Assembly: GCA_965218775.1 (NCBI GenBank)
Contig: CBDCLS010000006.1
Location: 868,001-932,000, forward strand
DNA length: 64,000 bases
Source of the DNA: CAUZIZ01 sp965218775
GTDB taxonomy: Bacteria > Acidobacteriota > UBA6911 > RPQK01 > JAJDTT01
Direction of reading: 5' to 3'
In this document: positions 1 through 9,176 of the stretch, piece after piece
Layout of the letters: each line of letters starts with the position of its first letter
Numbering within the stretch: the first letter of the stretch is position 1
The notes under the pieces: model-generated
What the model was told of the DNA's origin: nothing
Databases searched by the model: none
The model's input: the letters and a program-made list of their open reading frames with translations, nothing else
Translations under genes and position numbers: made by a program

Positions 1-224
1 ATCGTCATGAGGACGTAGTAGGTCATGACTCCCCAGCTCTGCCCCGTGGAAAGGACGATGATCAAGATATCGTTTCCTTCCGGGATGGAAAGAAACGAGG
101 AGTCGGCTAGCGCTACGAGCAACAGAGCTGGGCCTCCTATGCTCTGCACCAGGTCGTACAGGTAGGCCCACAGGGCCTGCATCCGATTCCCAACATCCAG
201 CGCCGGGGCAAGGAATGTCCACAT
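1..224 (-). CDS. DedA/YqaA-like membrane protein, N-terminal part
   Basis: The start codon lies at 224 and the gene runs off the left edge of the window. The visible 74 residues begin MWTFLAPALD, pass through a hydrophobic stretch (GGPALLLVALADSSFLSIPE) and reach the PEGNDILIIVLS segment. This pattern (a short amphipathic N-terminus, then a re-entrant hydrophobic loop with a DSSFLxxPEGND motif) is typical of the SNARE-associated/VTT family (DedA, YqaA) of inner-membrane proteins. These are thought to act in membrane homeostasis or lipid transport. It is divergently arranged with the gene starting at 273, leaving about 50 bp for two promoters. Only the N-terminus is visible, so intactness cannot be judged. 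Confidence 0.72.
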   Translation of the reverse strand, partial: MWTFLAPALDVGNRMQALWAYLYDLVQSIGGPALLLVALADSSFLSIPEGNDILIIVLSTGQSWGVMTYYVLMT

Positions 225-272
225 TCGCGTAACATATTATCAGAAGCGGCTCTCGGCCAGGAAAGGCAGCGG

Positions 273-719
273 ATGTCATTGCGCTTAGATCGGTTCGACC
301 CCAGCGGGAGAATCGAGGAGGAGATCGAAAAGATCAATGCCATCTATCGGAATCGGGTGCTGGCCCAGCGGGTTCGACCGGTAGCTCTGTTGGGGCGAAA
401 ATGTCAGCCGAGAATGATGTATACCTTCCTGGGCTTTGAGCTCAAGCTAGGTCGGAAGCGTGTCACCTGTCCCGACGTCAGCACGGCCCGGTATCTGATG
501 ATTTTTGCTGAGATTGGCTTGGAGCGAGTTCAGATCCCCTACGATCCCACCCAGACGGCCCGCCTTCTGCCCGAACTGGAATCCTGCTTCGGAGAGATCA
601 AGGCCCGGCTCCTGGGGGTGAGCCCAGATTCAAAGCGACGGCAGATTCTGGCTAGAAGGGTGTATGCAATACTGCGGGAGAGACTACAAGTGGCGGAGCT
701 GGGAAGGTCAGCCGTCTAG
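273..719 (+). CDS. conserved hypothetical protein (148 aa)
   Basis: I recognise no named domain. The protein is soluble and charged, with an alpha-helical N-terminus (GRIEEEIEKINAIYRNRVLA), a central segment MYTFLGFELKLGRKRVTCPD, and a basic C-terminal helix. No signal peptide or membrane segment is visible. The stop codon TAG at 717-719 is also the first three bases of a dispersed repeat (TAGCCCG...), so the natural C-terminus may have been replaced when the element arrived. It is divergent from the DedA-like gene. It is likely a real gene, given its codon pattern and lack of a better reading frame, but its function is unknown. Confidence 0.6.
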   Translation: MSLRLDRFDPSGRIEEEIEKINAIYRNRVLAQRVRPVALLGRKCQPRMMYTFLGFELKLGRKRVTCPDVSTARYLMIFAEIGLERVQIPYDPTQTARLLPELESCFGEIKARLLGVSPDSKRRQILARRVYAILRERLQVAELGRSAV

Positions 720-857
720 CCCGCATTTCTCATCGCCGGTCTACTACGTCTTCGCAATCATCCGCCCTGGCTGTGTTTCGCTCGGTCGGCCTCCTCGACG
801 TACTGTACAAGTACGACTGCGGAGGCCTCGGTCGCAAGCCTTGCCAGGACGGCACTT
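717..857 (+). repeat. Dispersed repeat family A, copy 1 (MITE-like)
   Basis: About 140 bases beginning TAGCCCGCATTTCTCATCGC match the reverse complement of 18712-18892 with scattered substitutions, sharing for example CGCAATCATCCGCCCTGGCT and GGTCGCAAGCCTTGCCAGGA. The right terminal repeat seen in the other copy is missing here; the element instead runs into a second, degenerate start of the same element. Its first bases form the stop codon of the preceding gene. Confidence 0.8.
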
Positions 858-912
858 GCTAGCCCTGATTTTTCATCACCGGTCTGCTACGCGCCGCAAT
901 TATCCGCTCTCT
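858..912 (+). repeat. Dispersed repeat family A, tandem fragment
   Basis: TAGCCCTGATTTTTCATCAC followed by CGGTCTGCTACGCGCCGCAATTATCCGC repeats the first ~55 bases of the element at 717 with about ten substitutions. It is a truncated, diverged tandem copy that abuts the first one head to tail. Confidence 0.65.
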
Positions 913-970
913 TAGGCTCGGTCGGCCGCCAGGACCGTTCAGAACCTACAATCTCCAGGTTGACAGTCCA

Positions 971-2092
971 CTAGCTGCCGAGGTCGCTTCTCGGATTCTC
1001 GGGATGGAGGCTGGCGAATTCCCGCAGCAGCTCTTCGGAACGCTTGTCGTGAATCTCTGGTAGTACCACCGTGACCTCGACCAATTGATCCCCTCTCTGA
1101 TTTCGCCTGGGTGAAGGGGCCCCCTTTCCACGGAGCCGAAATTTCTGGCCGCTCTGGGTTCCCGGTGGAATCCTGAGTCGAGCTTTTCCGTTGATGGTCG
1201 GTACCTCTATTTGTGTCCCGAGCGCTGCTTCGGTGATTGTCACCGGCACTTGGGCCAGGATGTCCCTGCCTCGGCGTCGAAAAAAGGGATGCGATTCGAC
1301 GTTTACGATCAGGTAGAGATCTCCGCTGGCACCTCCGAACCTCCCCGCACTACCTTTTGCGGGAATGCGGACACGGGAACCCGAATCGACTCCAGCCGGA
1401 ATCCCCACTGTGACGGTTCCTTTGTCCTGAACCGTGCCCTCTCCGCTGCAGTGGGGGCAGTTGCCACTTCGAACACGCCCACTTGAATCGCATGCTTGAC
1501 AACCAACTTTGAAGCGAATGCCCCCGCGAGTCTCGTACGCTTGCCCGCTGCCTCGACAAGTGGAGCAGGGACGCCATTCTTGCTTGTTCCCACCGCTACC
1601 CTGGCAGCTGGAACAGGTGCCTTTGCGGCTGTAGGTGATTCGGGATTTCGTGCCTTCGATGGCGTCAAGGAAGGGAATCTTGAGATGGTGTTCAAGATCT
1701 TGACCTCGCTCGGGACGTCTACGCGTCGCCTGAGAACGGCGCGCCGAAAGGAAATCTGAAAAGAGATCGCTGATACTGCTGTGCCCGGTTTGCCGTCCGT
1801 TGCGGCCGGTGCCGAAACCAGGGAACCCCCCTCCCTGCCTGAAAGCATCCCCGAAGTTCGCGCTTGCGCCATCTCGATAAAAACCATGGTGGTCGTAGAA
1901 TCTCCGCTTCTCGGGGTCGCTCAAGACCTGATAGGCCTCCTGCACCTCCTTGAACCTATCGGCCGCTGATCGGTCGTCTGGGTTTACATCAGGGTGGAGC
2001 TTGCGGGCCAGCCGGCGATACGAGCGCTTGACTTGAGATGGCGTGGCACCCCGGTCGACACCCAGGGTCCTGTAATAGTCCTTCTGATTCAT
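971..2092 (-). CDS. dnaJ: Chaperone protein DnaJ
   Basis: Hsp40 co-chaperone that delivers unfolded clients to DnaK and stimulates its ATPase in the cytoplasm. The 373-residue protein shows the classical order. A J domain occupies residues 1-70 with HPD at 33-35. A Gly/Phe-rich linker covers about 75-130. A zinc region follows with CSSCQGSG, CSTCRGSG, CQACDSSG and CPHCSGEG; the third repeat has lost its second glycine pattern but keeps both cysteines. The two C-terminal beta-sandwich client-binding domains complete it. Length matches the family norm. It lies 30 bp downstream of dnaK on the same strand, so the two are almost certainly co-transcribed. No grpE is visible in the window. Confidence 0.97.
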   Translation of the reverse strand: MNQKDYYRTLGVDRGATPSQVKRSYRRLARKLHPDVNPDDRSAADRFKEVQEAYQVLSDPEKRRFYDHHGFYRDGASANFGDAFRQGGGFPGFGTGRNGRQTGHSSISDLFSDFLSARRSQATRRRPERGQDLEHHLKIPFLDAIEGTKSRITYSRKGTCSSCQGSGGNKQEWRPCSTCRGSGQAYETRGGIRFKVGCQACDSSGRVRSGNCPHCSGEGTVQDKGTVTVGIPAGVDSGSRVRIPAKGSAGRFGGASGDLYLIVNVESHPFFRRRGRDILAQVPVTITEAALGTQIEVPTINGKARLRIPPGTQSGQKFRLRGKGAPSPRRNQRGDQLVEVTVVLPEIHDKRSEELLREFASLHPENPRSDLGS

Positions 2093-2122
2093 CCGACTTC
2101 GCCTATTTCATTTCCCGAAAAA

Positions 2123-4054
2123 TCACTTCTTGTCATCGACGTCCACATACTCCGCATCAATGACCTCATCATCTTCCTTCGTGTCCTTCGCCGTCTCGCC
2201 GCTGGGACTCTCGGGAGTGGGCTCGGCGGCTCCAGGCTGATCCGACTCTTGCGCCTGGGCCTGCTGATACATCACCTCAGTGAGGCGGTGGGAGGCCTGA
2301 GTCAGTTTCTCAACGCTCTCATTGATTCGATCAGTTCCGCCTTCTTCCATCGCCTTTTTCACTTCAGCAATGGCCTCTTCAACCGCTTTGGCCTCGCCCT
2401 CGCCGACCTTCTCTCGGTTCTCACTCAGCATCTTCTCGGTGCTGTAGACCATGTTATCGGCCTTGTTGCGAGCTTCAATCTCATCTTTCTTGCGCTGGTC
2501 CTCCTCACCGTGCTCTTCAGCCTGCTTCACCATGTCCTGGATCTCTTCGTCCTTCAGACCGCTCGATCCAGTGATGGTGATCTTCTGTTCCGTCCCGGTT
2601 CCAAGGTCCTTGGCACTGACGTTGAGTATCCCGTTGGCATCGATGTCGAAAGTCACTTCGATCTGCGGGACTCCTCTTGGGGCCGGTGGAATGCCCTGCA
2701 GGTTGAACTTCCCTAGTGACTTGTTGTCATTTGCCATCGGGCGCTCACCCTGCTGGACGTGAATCTCAACCGATGTCTGACTGTCCGCTGCAGTGGAAAA
2801 GACCTCGCTCTTTCGGGTCGGGATGGTCGTATTTCGCTGAATCAGAACGGTCGATACCTGGCCCAGGGTCTCGATGCCCAAGGACAGCGGAGTCACATCC
2901 AAGAGAAGGACGTCTTTGACGTCTCCTCCCAGGACGCCGGCCTGCACGGCCGCCCCCACTCCCACCACTTCATCGGGGTTGACTCCACGGTGGGGTTCTC
3001 GCTTGAAAAACTCCTGTACGATCTCCTGGACTCTGGGGATCCGGGTGGAGCCGCCTACCAGAACGACCTCATTGACGTCTTCCGGCTTCAGGTTTGCATC
3101 TTCCAGCGCCTGCTTACAGGGACCGATCGTCCGTCGCAGGAGATCTTCGGCGAGCTGTTCGAATTTGGCCCGCGTCAGCTTCAGGTTCAGATGTTTCGGA
3201 CCGCTGGCATCAGCGGTAATGAAAGGCAGGTTGATGTCAGTCTCTTGAGTCGTCGAGAGTTCGGTCTTGGCTTTCTCGGACGCCTCCTTCAGGCGCTGCA
3301 GGGCCATTTTGTCGTGGGACAGGTCAATTCCCTGATCCTTCTTGAACTCAGTCAGGATCCAGTCGATCAGCAGCTGGTCGATGTTGTCTCCCCCGAGGTG
3401 GGTGTCGCCGTTGGTGGATTTGACCTCAACCACCCCTTCTCCAACCTCCAGGATGGAGATGTCGAAGGTTCCCCCTCCGAAATCGAACACGGCGATGACC
3501 TCATCCTTCTTCTGGTCCAGACCGTAGGCGAGCGCCGCCGCCGTCGGTTCGTTGACCAGGCGCTGAACCTCAAGGCCCGCAATTTGCCCCGCGTCCTTGG
3601 TGGCCTGACGTTGAGAGTCATTGAAGTAGGCGGGCACCGTAATCACTGCCTGCACCACCGTTTCGCCCAGATACTCTTCGGCAGCAGTCTTCAGCTTCTG
3701 AAGAATCATCGCGGCGATCTCGGGAGGCGAATACTCCTTGCCCTCGATCTGGACGCGTGCGTCTCCGTTGGAGGTCCGGCTGACCTCATACGGGATCATC
3801 TTCATCTCCTCCGACACCTCTTCAAACTTCCTTCCCATGAACCGTTTGATTGAGTAGACGGTGTTCTCGGGATTGGTGATCGCCTGACGCTTGGCCACCT
3901 GGCCTACCAGCCGTTCGTCGTTTTTGGTGATAGCCATGATCGAGGGAGTCGTCCGACTTCCCTCCTGGTTGGCGATGACGGTGGGTTTGCCGCCCTCCAT
4001 GACGGCAACAACCGAGTTTGTGGTCCCCAAGTCAATTCCTATTATCTTTGGCAT
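2123..4054 (-). CDS. dnaK: Molecular chaperone DnaK (Hsp70)
   Basis: ATP-dependent chaperone. The start at 4054 gives the canonical MPKIIGIDLGTTNS and is preceded by GGGAG about seven bases upstream. An upstream ATG at 4162 would add 36 unrelated residues and is rejected. The nucleotide-binding domain carries PAYFNDSQRQATKDAG, NEPTAAALAYG, FDFGGGTFDISIL and VGGSTRIPRVQ. The substrate-binding domain and helical lid follow, ending in an acidic tail EYVDVDDKK. At about 643 residues it is full length. It is the first gene of a dnaK-dnaJ operon. No CIRCE palindrome was seen in the ~170 bases upstream, so the regulator of heat induction is not evident. Confidence 0.98.
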   Translation of the reverse strand: MPKIIGIDLGTTNSVVAVMEGGKPTVIANQEGSRTTPSIMAITKNDERLVGQVAKRQAITNPENTVYSIKRFMGRKFEEVSEEMKMIPYEVSRTSNGDARVQIEGKEYSPPEIAAMILQKLKTAAEEYLGETVVQAVITVPAYFNDSQRQATKDAGQIAGLEVQRLVNEPTAAALAYGLDQKKDEVIAVFDFGGGTFDISILEVGEGVVEVKSTNGDTHLGGDNIDQLLIDWILTEFKKDQGIDLSHDKMALQRLKEASEKAKTELSTTQETDINLPFITADASGPKHLNLKLTRAKFEQLAEDLLRRTIGPCKQALEDANLKPEDVNEVVLVGGSTRIPRVQEIVQEFFKREPHRGVNPDEVVGVGAAVQAGVLGGDVKDVLLLDVTPLSLGIETLGQVSTVLIQRNTTIPTRKSEVFSTAADSQTSVEIHVQQGERPMANDNKSLGKFNLQGIPPAPRGVPQIEVTFDIDANGILNVSAKDLGTGTEQKITITGSSGLKDEEIQDMVKQAEEHGEEDQRKKDEIEARNKADNMVYSTEKMLSENREKVGEGEAKAVEEAIAEVKKAMEEGGTDRINESVEKLTQASHRLTEVMYQQAQAQESDQPGAAEPTPESPSGETAKDTKEDDEVIDAEYVDVDDKK

Positions 4055-4227
4055 TTGCAGCTCCCTTCGAACTCCGAACAAATCACGAACATTCGTGTCG
4101 TCATCATTCGCATCATTTTTTAATGTCTTTTGGAAGATAAGATTTGAGTCAGGACGTGTCAAGAAACGCTTCTGGCACAGGGACTTGGAAGACCAAGCGA
4201 TCTGCGTGAGTGCGTTGTGGAGGGGCG

Positions 4228-4392
4228 TCAGGTCGACGATCCGGGCTGATCTGGATCGGGTCTTTTCTGGCCTCGGTCCAAGAAGGCTTTCAGATCCTCT
4301 CCGATCTGGCGTTGCTGTCGACTCAAATAGACGAGGAGGAGGAAGAGAAACGTCCAGGCCACGAGGTATGCGGCGAAAAGGTAGACATTCAA
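4228..4392 (-). CDS. ccmD: CcmD-like heme exporter subunit (54 aa)
   Basis: Tiny single-span membrane protein that in cytochrome c maturation system I helps release holo-CcmE from the CcmABC complex. The reading frame starts with TTG at 4392, preceded by AGGAG at eight bases, and lies 12 bp after the ccmC stop. It reads MNVYLFAAYLVAWTFLFLLL, one transmembrane helix, followed by VYLSRQQRQIGEDLKAFLDR with a basic cytoplasmic tail. That layout, the size and the position directly after ccmC are diagnostic. The family is weakly conserved in sequence, so the call rests mostly on topology and synteny. Confidence 0.82.
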   Translation of the reverse strand: MNVYLFAAYLVAWTFLFLLLVYLSRQQRQIGEDLKAFLDRGQKRPDPDQPGSST

Positions 4393-4404
4393 GAATCTGT
4401 TCTC

Positions 4405-5136
4405 CTACGTACCCTGGATGATCCCGGCCCTTTGCGATATCTCATCGAGCACTTTTGCGTGCAGTCTCATTGCCGTTCTCAGCAGGGTCAAGGTCAGGTA
4501 ACAGACAGTGAAGGCCAAGACCGCCACCCACAGCGCTTCCTTCATGCTGGGTTCCAGATTGGCGCCGCTGGAGGTGATGACTAAGGGGTGTATGGTTCTC
4601 CACCATCGTATCGACATCCAGACGATGGGAACATCAATGAAGCCTATGATGCCGAAGACGGCGCAGAATCGATACTTCTTGTCGCCTTCGGGAAGGCTGC
4701 TGCGAAGAATCAGGTAAGCCACATAGATCAGCCACAGGACCAGCGTCGTCATGACCCGTGGATCTCCCCAGGGCCACCACGTGCCCCAGGCAGGCTTCGC
4801 CCAGATTGGGCCCGTGACCAAAACGATGGTCGTGAATAGCACACCCACCTCTGCTGAGGCCACGGCGAGTTGATCCCAGAACGGATGCCGCTTGATCAAG
4901 TAGAAGACGCTAGCCAGAAACACAACGAAGAACGCCAGGAAGGCGTTCCATGCCGCGCCAACATGGAAGTAGAAGATCCGTTGGACCTCTCCCATAGTCC
5001 TTTCCGCAGGCGTGTGTATAAAGGCTGCGTAGAGGGCAAGTGTTATTAGGACGTACAGCAGCGGCAGCAGCCAGCGGACTGCTTTCAAGTGAGACTCAGC
5101 GGATCTCGCGTTTTGGAGGCTAGTCTCCGACAACAT
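4405..5136 (-). CDS. ccmC: Heme exporter protein CcmC
   Basis: Polytopic inner-membrane protein that presents heme to CcmE during c-type cytochrome assembly. The 243 residues show six hydrophobic segments and a tryptophan-rich periplasmic loop WGTWWPWGDPRV, the WWD-type heme-handling motif. The usual WGTWWxWD form is slightly altered here (PWGD). Histidine-bearing loops (FHVGAAWNAF, RWWRTIHPLV) fit the axial heme ligands of the family. The start overlaps the end of ccmB by 17 bp and the stop lies 12 bp before ccmD, so ccmBCD is one operon. ccmA, ccmE and the later ccm genes are not adjacent and would have to lie elsewhere. Confidence 0.93.
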   Translation of the reverse strand: MLSETSLQNARSAESHLKAVRWLLPLLYVLITLALYAAFIHTPAERTMGEVQRIFYFHVGAAWNAFLAFFVVFLASVFYLIKRHPFWDQLAVASAEVGVLFTTIVLVTGPIWAKPAWGTWWPWGDPRVMTTLVLWLIYVAYLILRSSLPEGDKKYRFCAVFGIIGFIDVPIVWMSIRWWRTIHPLVITSSGANLEPSMKEALWVAVLAFTVCYLTLTLLRTAMRLHAKVLDEISQRAGIIQGT

Positions 5137-5830
5137 GATCGATCACCAGGAAGGATGCGGCCAAAAAAATGACGTCGAAAGCAACCAGCATCTTGATCCA
5201 CTGGGACAAGAAGCGAAACTCCTCTCGCAGGAGAACCTCTTGAGTCCCATTGACTGCCGCAAGGATAAGCGGAATCAAAATGGGAAACAATAGAATCGGA
5301 AGCAGGACCTCTCGGGTTTCAACACTCGAGACCATGGCGGCAAACAAAGTTCCAACTGCAGCAAAACCGGCACTCGCGAGGAAAATCAGTAGCACCATCC
5401 AGAGCAGGGCAAGCTTGAAGGAGAAGTTGAAGGACACGATGAACAAGACCAGAATCAGCAGGTCTATCGCGATCAGGAAGGACCAGTTCGCCAGGAACTT
5501 TCCCAGGAAGAAGGTGCCGCGGCTGATCGGCGAGAGAATGATCCCGTAGAGCGTCCCCTCTTCCATCTCCGCCTGAAACGATCGGTTGAGCTGTATGATC
5601 CCTGGAAATAATAGCGCGACCCAGAGGATCCCAGGCGCGGCCTGCTGGGTGGCACGACTCCCAGGATCGAAGGCGAACTGAAACACAATCAAGACGAGCA
5701 AGGCGAAGAAGAGAGTGCTCAGAAACGCCTGCCGGGTTCGGAACTCTATCCGGAGATCCTTCTCAGCCAAGACCCAGATCAGCTTTAGATTCTCCATTAC
5801 ATTCTGCTCGGACATTCGCTTTTCTACCAT
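5120..5830 (-). CDS. ccmB: Heme exporter membrane subunit CcmB
   Basis: Permease partner of the ATPase CcmA in the cytochrome c maturation system. The 236 residues contain six predicted membrane helices and the CcmB signatures AEKDLRIEFRTRQAFLSTLFFALLV near the N-terminus, FQAEMEEGTLYGIILSPISR in the cytoplasmic loop and ETREVLLPILLFPILIPLIL in the fifth helix. Length is typical. It is the first visible gene of ccmBCD. Upstream is a 115-bp gap and then an unrelated porin gene, so ccmA is not at its usual place. An in-frame methionine six codons in (MSEQNV) is an alternative start. Confidence 0.93.
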   Translation of the reverse strand: MVEKRMSEQNVMENLKLIWVLAEKDLRIEFRTRQAFLSTLFFALLVLIVFQFAFDPGSRATQQAAPGILWVALLFPGIIQLNRSFQAEMEEGTLYGIILSPISRGTFFLGKFLANWSFLIAIDLLILVLFIVSFNFSFKLALLWMVLLIFLASAGFAAVGTLFAAMVSSVETREVLLPILLFPILIPLILAAVNGTQEVLLREEFRFLSQWIKMLVAFDVIFLAASFLVIDHVVGD

Positions 5831-5945
5831 TCGTAACCGATCAAGGCTCGCGCTTCACTACCTTAGTACACTGGAACCTAAATACTGCAACTTTTGCAGA
5901 TGGGACTTGCGAGGTGCGATCAATGCGGCGCAAGGGTCCAGACTC

Positions 5946-7517
5946 CTAGAAGGTGTATTGAAGCACGAGGTAGCCGAAATCCGTCGGCTCCGCCGTTCCC
6001 GACTGCTCTAGAAAGGCGCCCGGGAAGAAATGCCCCAGGCCGAAGCCGGCGGTGGTGTGACGATTGATCGAATAAGTGGTTACCAGATCCACTTCAGATC
6101 CTACCCATCTCGCGCTCGAGAGTCGGGGATCCCGAAGCGGCGCTCCCCCGGCGCTGTACAGTGCATCTTGCCTACTGACACGCCAGAAGAAGTGGGTCTC
6201 GATTTTGAATCCTAGTTTGGGAGCCACTTTGAAGGTGGCTCCCTGGCTCAGATCGATGATATTCAGGCGTCCGATCGCATCGACCTGGCCCAGGAAGGCG
6301 TGATTGGTTCTGAAGAGCGGATCGAAGGTGTTGATCTCGTCATCGTCCTGATTCCTGTCCCCGGAGGCGTAGTCGAAACCCAGATAGACTCGGGCTGCGA
6401 GCGCACCCCCGAACTGGTTTCCGAGCTGACTTGCCACCATCCAGGCGACGATGTCCCGACTGCCATGACGGCCAGCCTGATAGGCGGTCTCCAGATCGTA
6501 GTCGAGGGACCCCAGGGGTAGTTGGCCGTTGAGCCGTGCGCCGATGGTGTGGCGACGCTCTTGGGCAAGGATTCCTGCCAGCTGGATCCTTTCCCGCTCG
6601 AGTCCTAGCCAGTACAGATCCAGCTTCGTTCCAGCAGCAGGGAGTCCTGCCGTTAGATACAGTCCGAAGAAATCGGTGTCGGGGTCGTGCTGGTTGAACC
6701 CGTACTTCTTGATCTCGACGCGGCGGGTCCAGAATGCGTCGAGGGCCCAGAGATCGGAACTCCAGGTTCCGCGAACCCCGTCGAACACACGAGGGCGGGT
6801 ATTGGCCCAGTTGGCGGGGCTGATCAGGCGCTGCTTGCCAAAGAGCATCTCCTGGCGGCCAAGACGGAGGGTCAGCTCCCCCGAGCCCGTTTCGCCAAGA
6901 TTGAGATCGAGAATCACGTTTTGCAGATCGATTGAATCGACGTCGGCGGTGCGGTTGCCTCCGGGTAGCTCTCTCCCAGCCGCTAGCGCACTCTTAGCTT
7001 CGATGAAGAGGCGCAGTCTCGGCCCCAGATGCCAGTCTGTGTGTGCCCGCAGCCGCATCAACGCAAAGCCATCCTGTGGTGGGGCATTTGCACTCCCAAA
7101 CCCAAAGTCAGACCAGAACTCAGTCCGGGCGCGGGCCTCCCCGCCTACGCTCAGATAGGCCGAGCCGGCCTGGTTGAGTGGAATGAACTTGAGGGGGTTC
7201 CAGAGGTCGTGGCGCGAGCCTTCGCGGAGAACCGACCAGTCTTCTTCGTAGCGGAGGTTTCGATAGGGCGGTACGGCGGGGGCCTTTCTGGTCTGGTTCT
7301 TGCCGGGCTGACCCCTCGTTCCAGATTCGGTTTCGGAAGCGCTGTCCGGGTGCTTGTCGCCCTCCCCTGGAACTGAGGCGCCTTCTCTCTTCGCCTCCCT
7401 GGATGTCGGATCCAGCTGTGCCGACAGTGAGTAGGTCAGCACTACCCCGACAAAGCACAATATCCACAAGCGGCGTGCCCGCTTCGTGTGTCGATGATGC
7501 CGGAAGGTAGACCTCAC
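5946..7517 (-). CDS. Alginate-export-like outer membrane beta-barrel porin
   Basis: The 523-residue precursor has a basic N-terminus and hydrophobic signal segment (LWILCFVGVVLTYSLSAQ). A low-complexity polar linker covers about residues 40-80. A long series of alternating-polarity beta strands then ends in ...DFGYLVLQYTF, whose terminal aromatic residue is the signal for outer-membrane insertion. The motif LRLGRQEMLFGKQRLISPANWANTRPRVFDGVRG is typical of the alginate_exp (AlgE-like) family. The substrate is not predictable; family members are often general or sugar/aromatic-acid porins. The start is GTG at 7517 without a clear ribosome binding site. The next gene upstream is the secreted NHL propeller, possibly co-expressed. 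Confidence 0.82.
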   Translation of the reverse strand: MRSTFRHHRHTKRARRLWILCFVGVVLTYSLSAQLDPTSREAKREGASVPGEGDKHPDSASETESGTRGQPGKNQTRKAPAVPPYRNLRYEEDWSVLREGSRHDLWNPLKFIPLNQAGSAYLSVGGEARARTEFWSDFGFGSANAPPQDGFALMRLRAHTDWHLGPRLRLFIEAKSALAAGRELPGGNRTADVDSIDLQNVILDLNLGETGSGELTLRLGRQEMLFGKQRLISPANWANTRPRVFDGVRGTWSSDLWALDAFWTRRVEIKKYGFNQHDPDTDFFGLYLTAGLPAAGTKLDLYWLGLERERIQLAGILAQERRHTIGARLNGQLPLGSLDYDLETAYQAGRHGSRDIVAWMVASQLGNQFGGALAARVYLGFDYASGDRNQDDDEINTFDPLFRTNHAFLGQVDAIGRLNIIDLSQGATFKVAPKLGFKIETHFFWRVSRQDALYSAGGAPLRDPRLSSARWVGSEVDLVTTYSINRHTTAGFGLGHFFPGAFLEQSGTAEPTDFGYLVLQYTF

Positions 7518-7597
7518 TGCTAGAGATCACAACAGAAGGAACGCTCAAGCGGGCGGCTCGAAGGAACCATCGTAATCCCGCAGGAAAAGCTTGCGAC

Positions 7598-8515
7598 CTA
7601 TTTCGGGACGAACTTCGACACGCGCCAGTTCTGGACCTCCGCCACGTAAACCTCGCCGTTCTTGCCAAGGCTGAGATGGTGGGCAAAATAGAGCTCACCC
7701 GGAGCCCTCCCCATCTTCCCGAAGGTGCCAAGGAGTTGCCCCTGCAGGTTCAGCTTTGACACCCTGTTGTTGTAGCCGTCGCTCATGTAGAGGTATCCAT
7801 CCGAAGCCAGGAAGAGTCCCCAGGGTGAACCGAGGTGAGTCCACTCAGAAAGGAACTTCCCATTCGGATCAAAAATCTGGACCCGATAATTCTCTCGATC
7901 TCCAACGTAAACCTGACCTTTACCATCAATGGTAATCGTGTGGGGAGCATCAAATTCACCTGCGCCCTTCCCCTTCTTACCCCAGGCTGTCAGGTACTTC
8001 CCGTCGCTGGCGAACTTGACGATTCGAGAATTCCCATAGCCGTCTGTCACGTAGATTTCGTCGGAGGGTCCAAAGGCCACATGCGTGGGCATGTTGAAGG
8101 TCGTCTCTGTTTCCGTCGCTGTGCCCTTCTGGCCCAACACCATCAGGACACGTCCTTTAGGCGTGAACTTGACCACGGTGTGATCGCCGATGTCGGTCAC
8201 CCAGACGTTATCATCACGGTCCACTGCCAGCCCATGAGGACCGCTTATGACGCCGTCGCCAAAAGAGCGAATGAAGGTCCCATCCGCAGCAAAGCACATG
8301 ATGGGATGGGGTCCACGATGGTAGACATAGACGTTGTTCTTCGAATCGACACCTACACCCGTGGTGGGCCCGAAGTTCCACCCCTCGGGTAGTTGCGGCC
8401 AATCAGAGACCAATTCATAGTTCAGCTCGGGGGCGTCGGCAGTCTTCAGGCCTGCTGCTAATACGGAGGGACCGACCAGGGCAATCAATATTGGGACGAT
8501 GCGACAGAAACTCAT
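7598..8515 (-). CDS. Secreted NHL-repeat six-bladed beta-propeller protein
   Basis: A signal peptide (about residues 1-22, ending SVLAAG) leads into a propeller of NHL repeats. Recurrent units have the pattern GPHGLAVDRDDNVWVTDIGDHTVVKF, VAFGPSDEIYVTDGYGNSRIVKF, HTITIDGKGQVYVGDRENYRVQIF and WGLFLASDGYLYMSDGYNNRVSKL. This arrangement is seen in peptidyl-alpha-hydroxyglycine alpha-amidating-lyase-like proteins of bacteria, where enzymatic activity is unproven. At 305 residues it is complete. The ATG is preceded by GGAGGAG. It sits upstream of the porin gene on the same strand with an 80-bp gap. It is probably a periplasmic or extracellular binding scaffold. Confidence 0.85.
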   Translation of the reverse strand: MSFCRIVPILIALVGPSVLAAGLKTADAPELNYELVSDWPQLPEGWNFGPTTGVGVDSKNNVYVYHRGPHPIMCFAADGTFIRSFGDGVISGPHGLAVDRDDNVWVTDIGDHTVVKFTPKGRVLMVLGQKGTATETETTFNMPTHVAFGPSDEIYVTDGYGNSRIVKFASDGKYLTAWGKKGKGAGEFDAPHTITIDGKGQVYVGDRENYRVQIFDPNGKFLSEWTHLGSPWGLFLASDGYLYMSDGYNNRVSKLNLQGQLLGTFGKMGRAPGELYFAHHLSLGKNGEVYVAEVQNWRVSKFVPK

Positions 8516-9176
8516 TCTCTTCTCCTCCCGGCACAGAGCCGACTGGGGCCAGGTGTCTATTTGATTGCCTATAGTAACATACGGCCAGGCGCCGACAAGG
8601 GCAGAGTTCGACGCCTGAGGTGCCTGATCACAACCCCGACAGGAAGGAAGCAGCGAGGTGCCTATGGCTGATGGTTCGATCCGGTCAGAGCAGCAGTTTC
8701 GGAGGTTCTACGGTTGGGCGGAGTTGAGCCCCATGGACCCGATCGAGGCTGGGTGTATCGGGAGCTGGAGCGTGACCTATCACCTCGGGCGCTACGGTAT
8801 CGATGACAGCGGCATGATTCGGGTAGCCCGCCGCTTCGTCAGTGATTGGGGGAATCCTCAGGATGATCGTCCTGGGGAGCTGGACTTCATGAGTGTAAGC
8901 ACAAGCGGCCAGGCTCGGGTCCGTGCCCGATATGATTCCCAGTCTCACGTGCGTCCCTGGCAGAAGGCAGCGGTTTCTCAAACCGGAATAGGGTCGGTGC
9001 CAAAAGGACTGAAAAGGCAGCAATTGGGGATAGGAATCAAGGAGGGAGGAAGGTGGAGTGAATTGTGGAAGGCTTGAAGGCCTTGATTTTAGGAGAGAAG
9101 AGACACGGGGGCCTGAGCCCTTTCGGGGCTCGCCTAGCCGGAGTCGGAGCAGCCATCGAAAAACAGGGCGCTGGGC

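Noticed and set aside
2759..3853. Long frame opposite dnaK (364 codons)
   Set aside because: It is an antisense shadow of a strongly conserved, GC-rich gene and has no recognisable protein content.
4055..4227. CIRCE element upstream of dnaK
   Set aside because: No TTAGCACTC-N9-GAGTGCTAA-like palindrome was found in the region.
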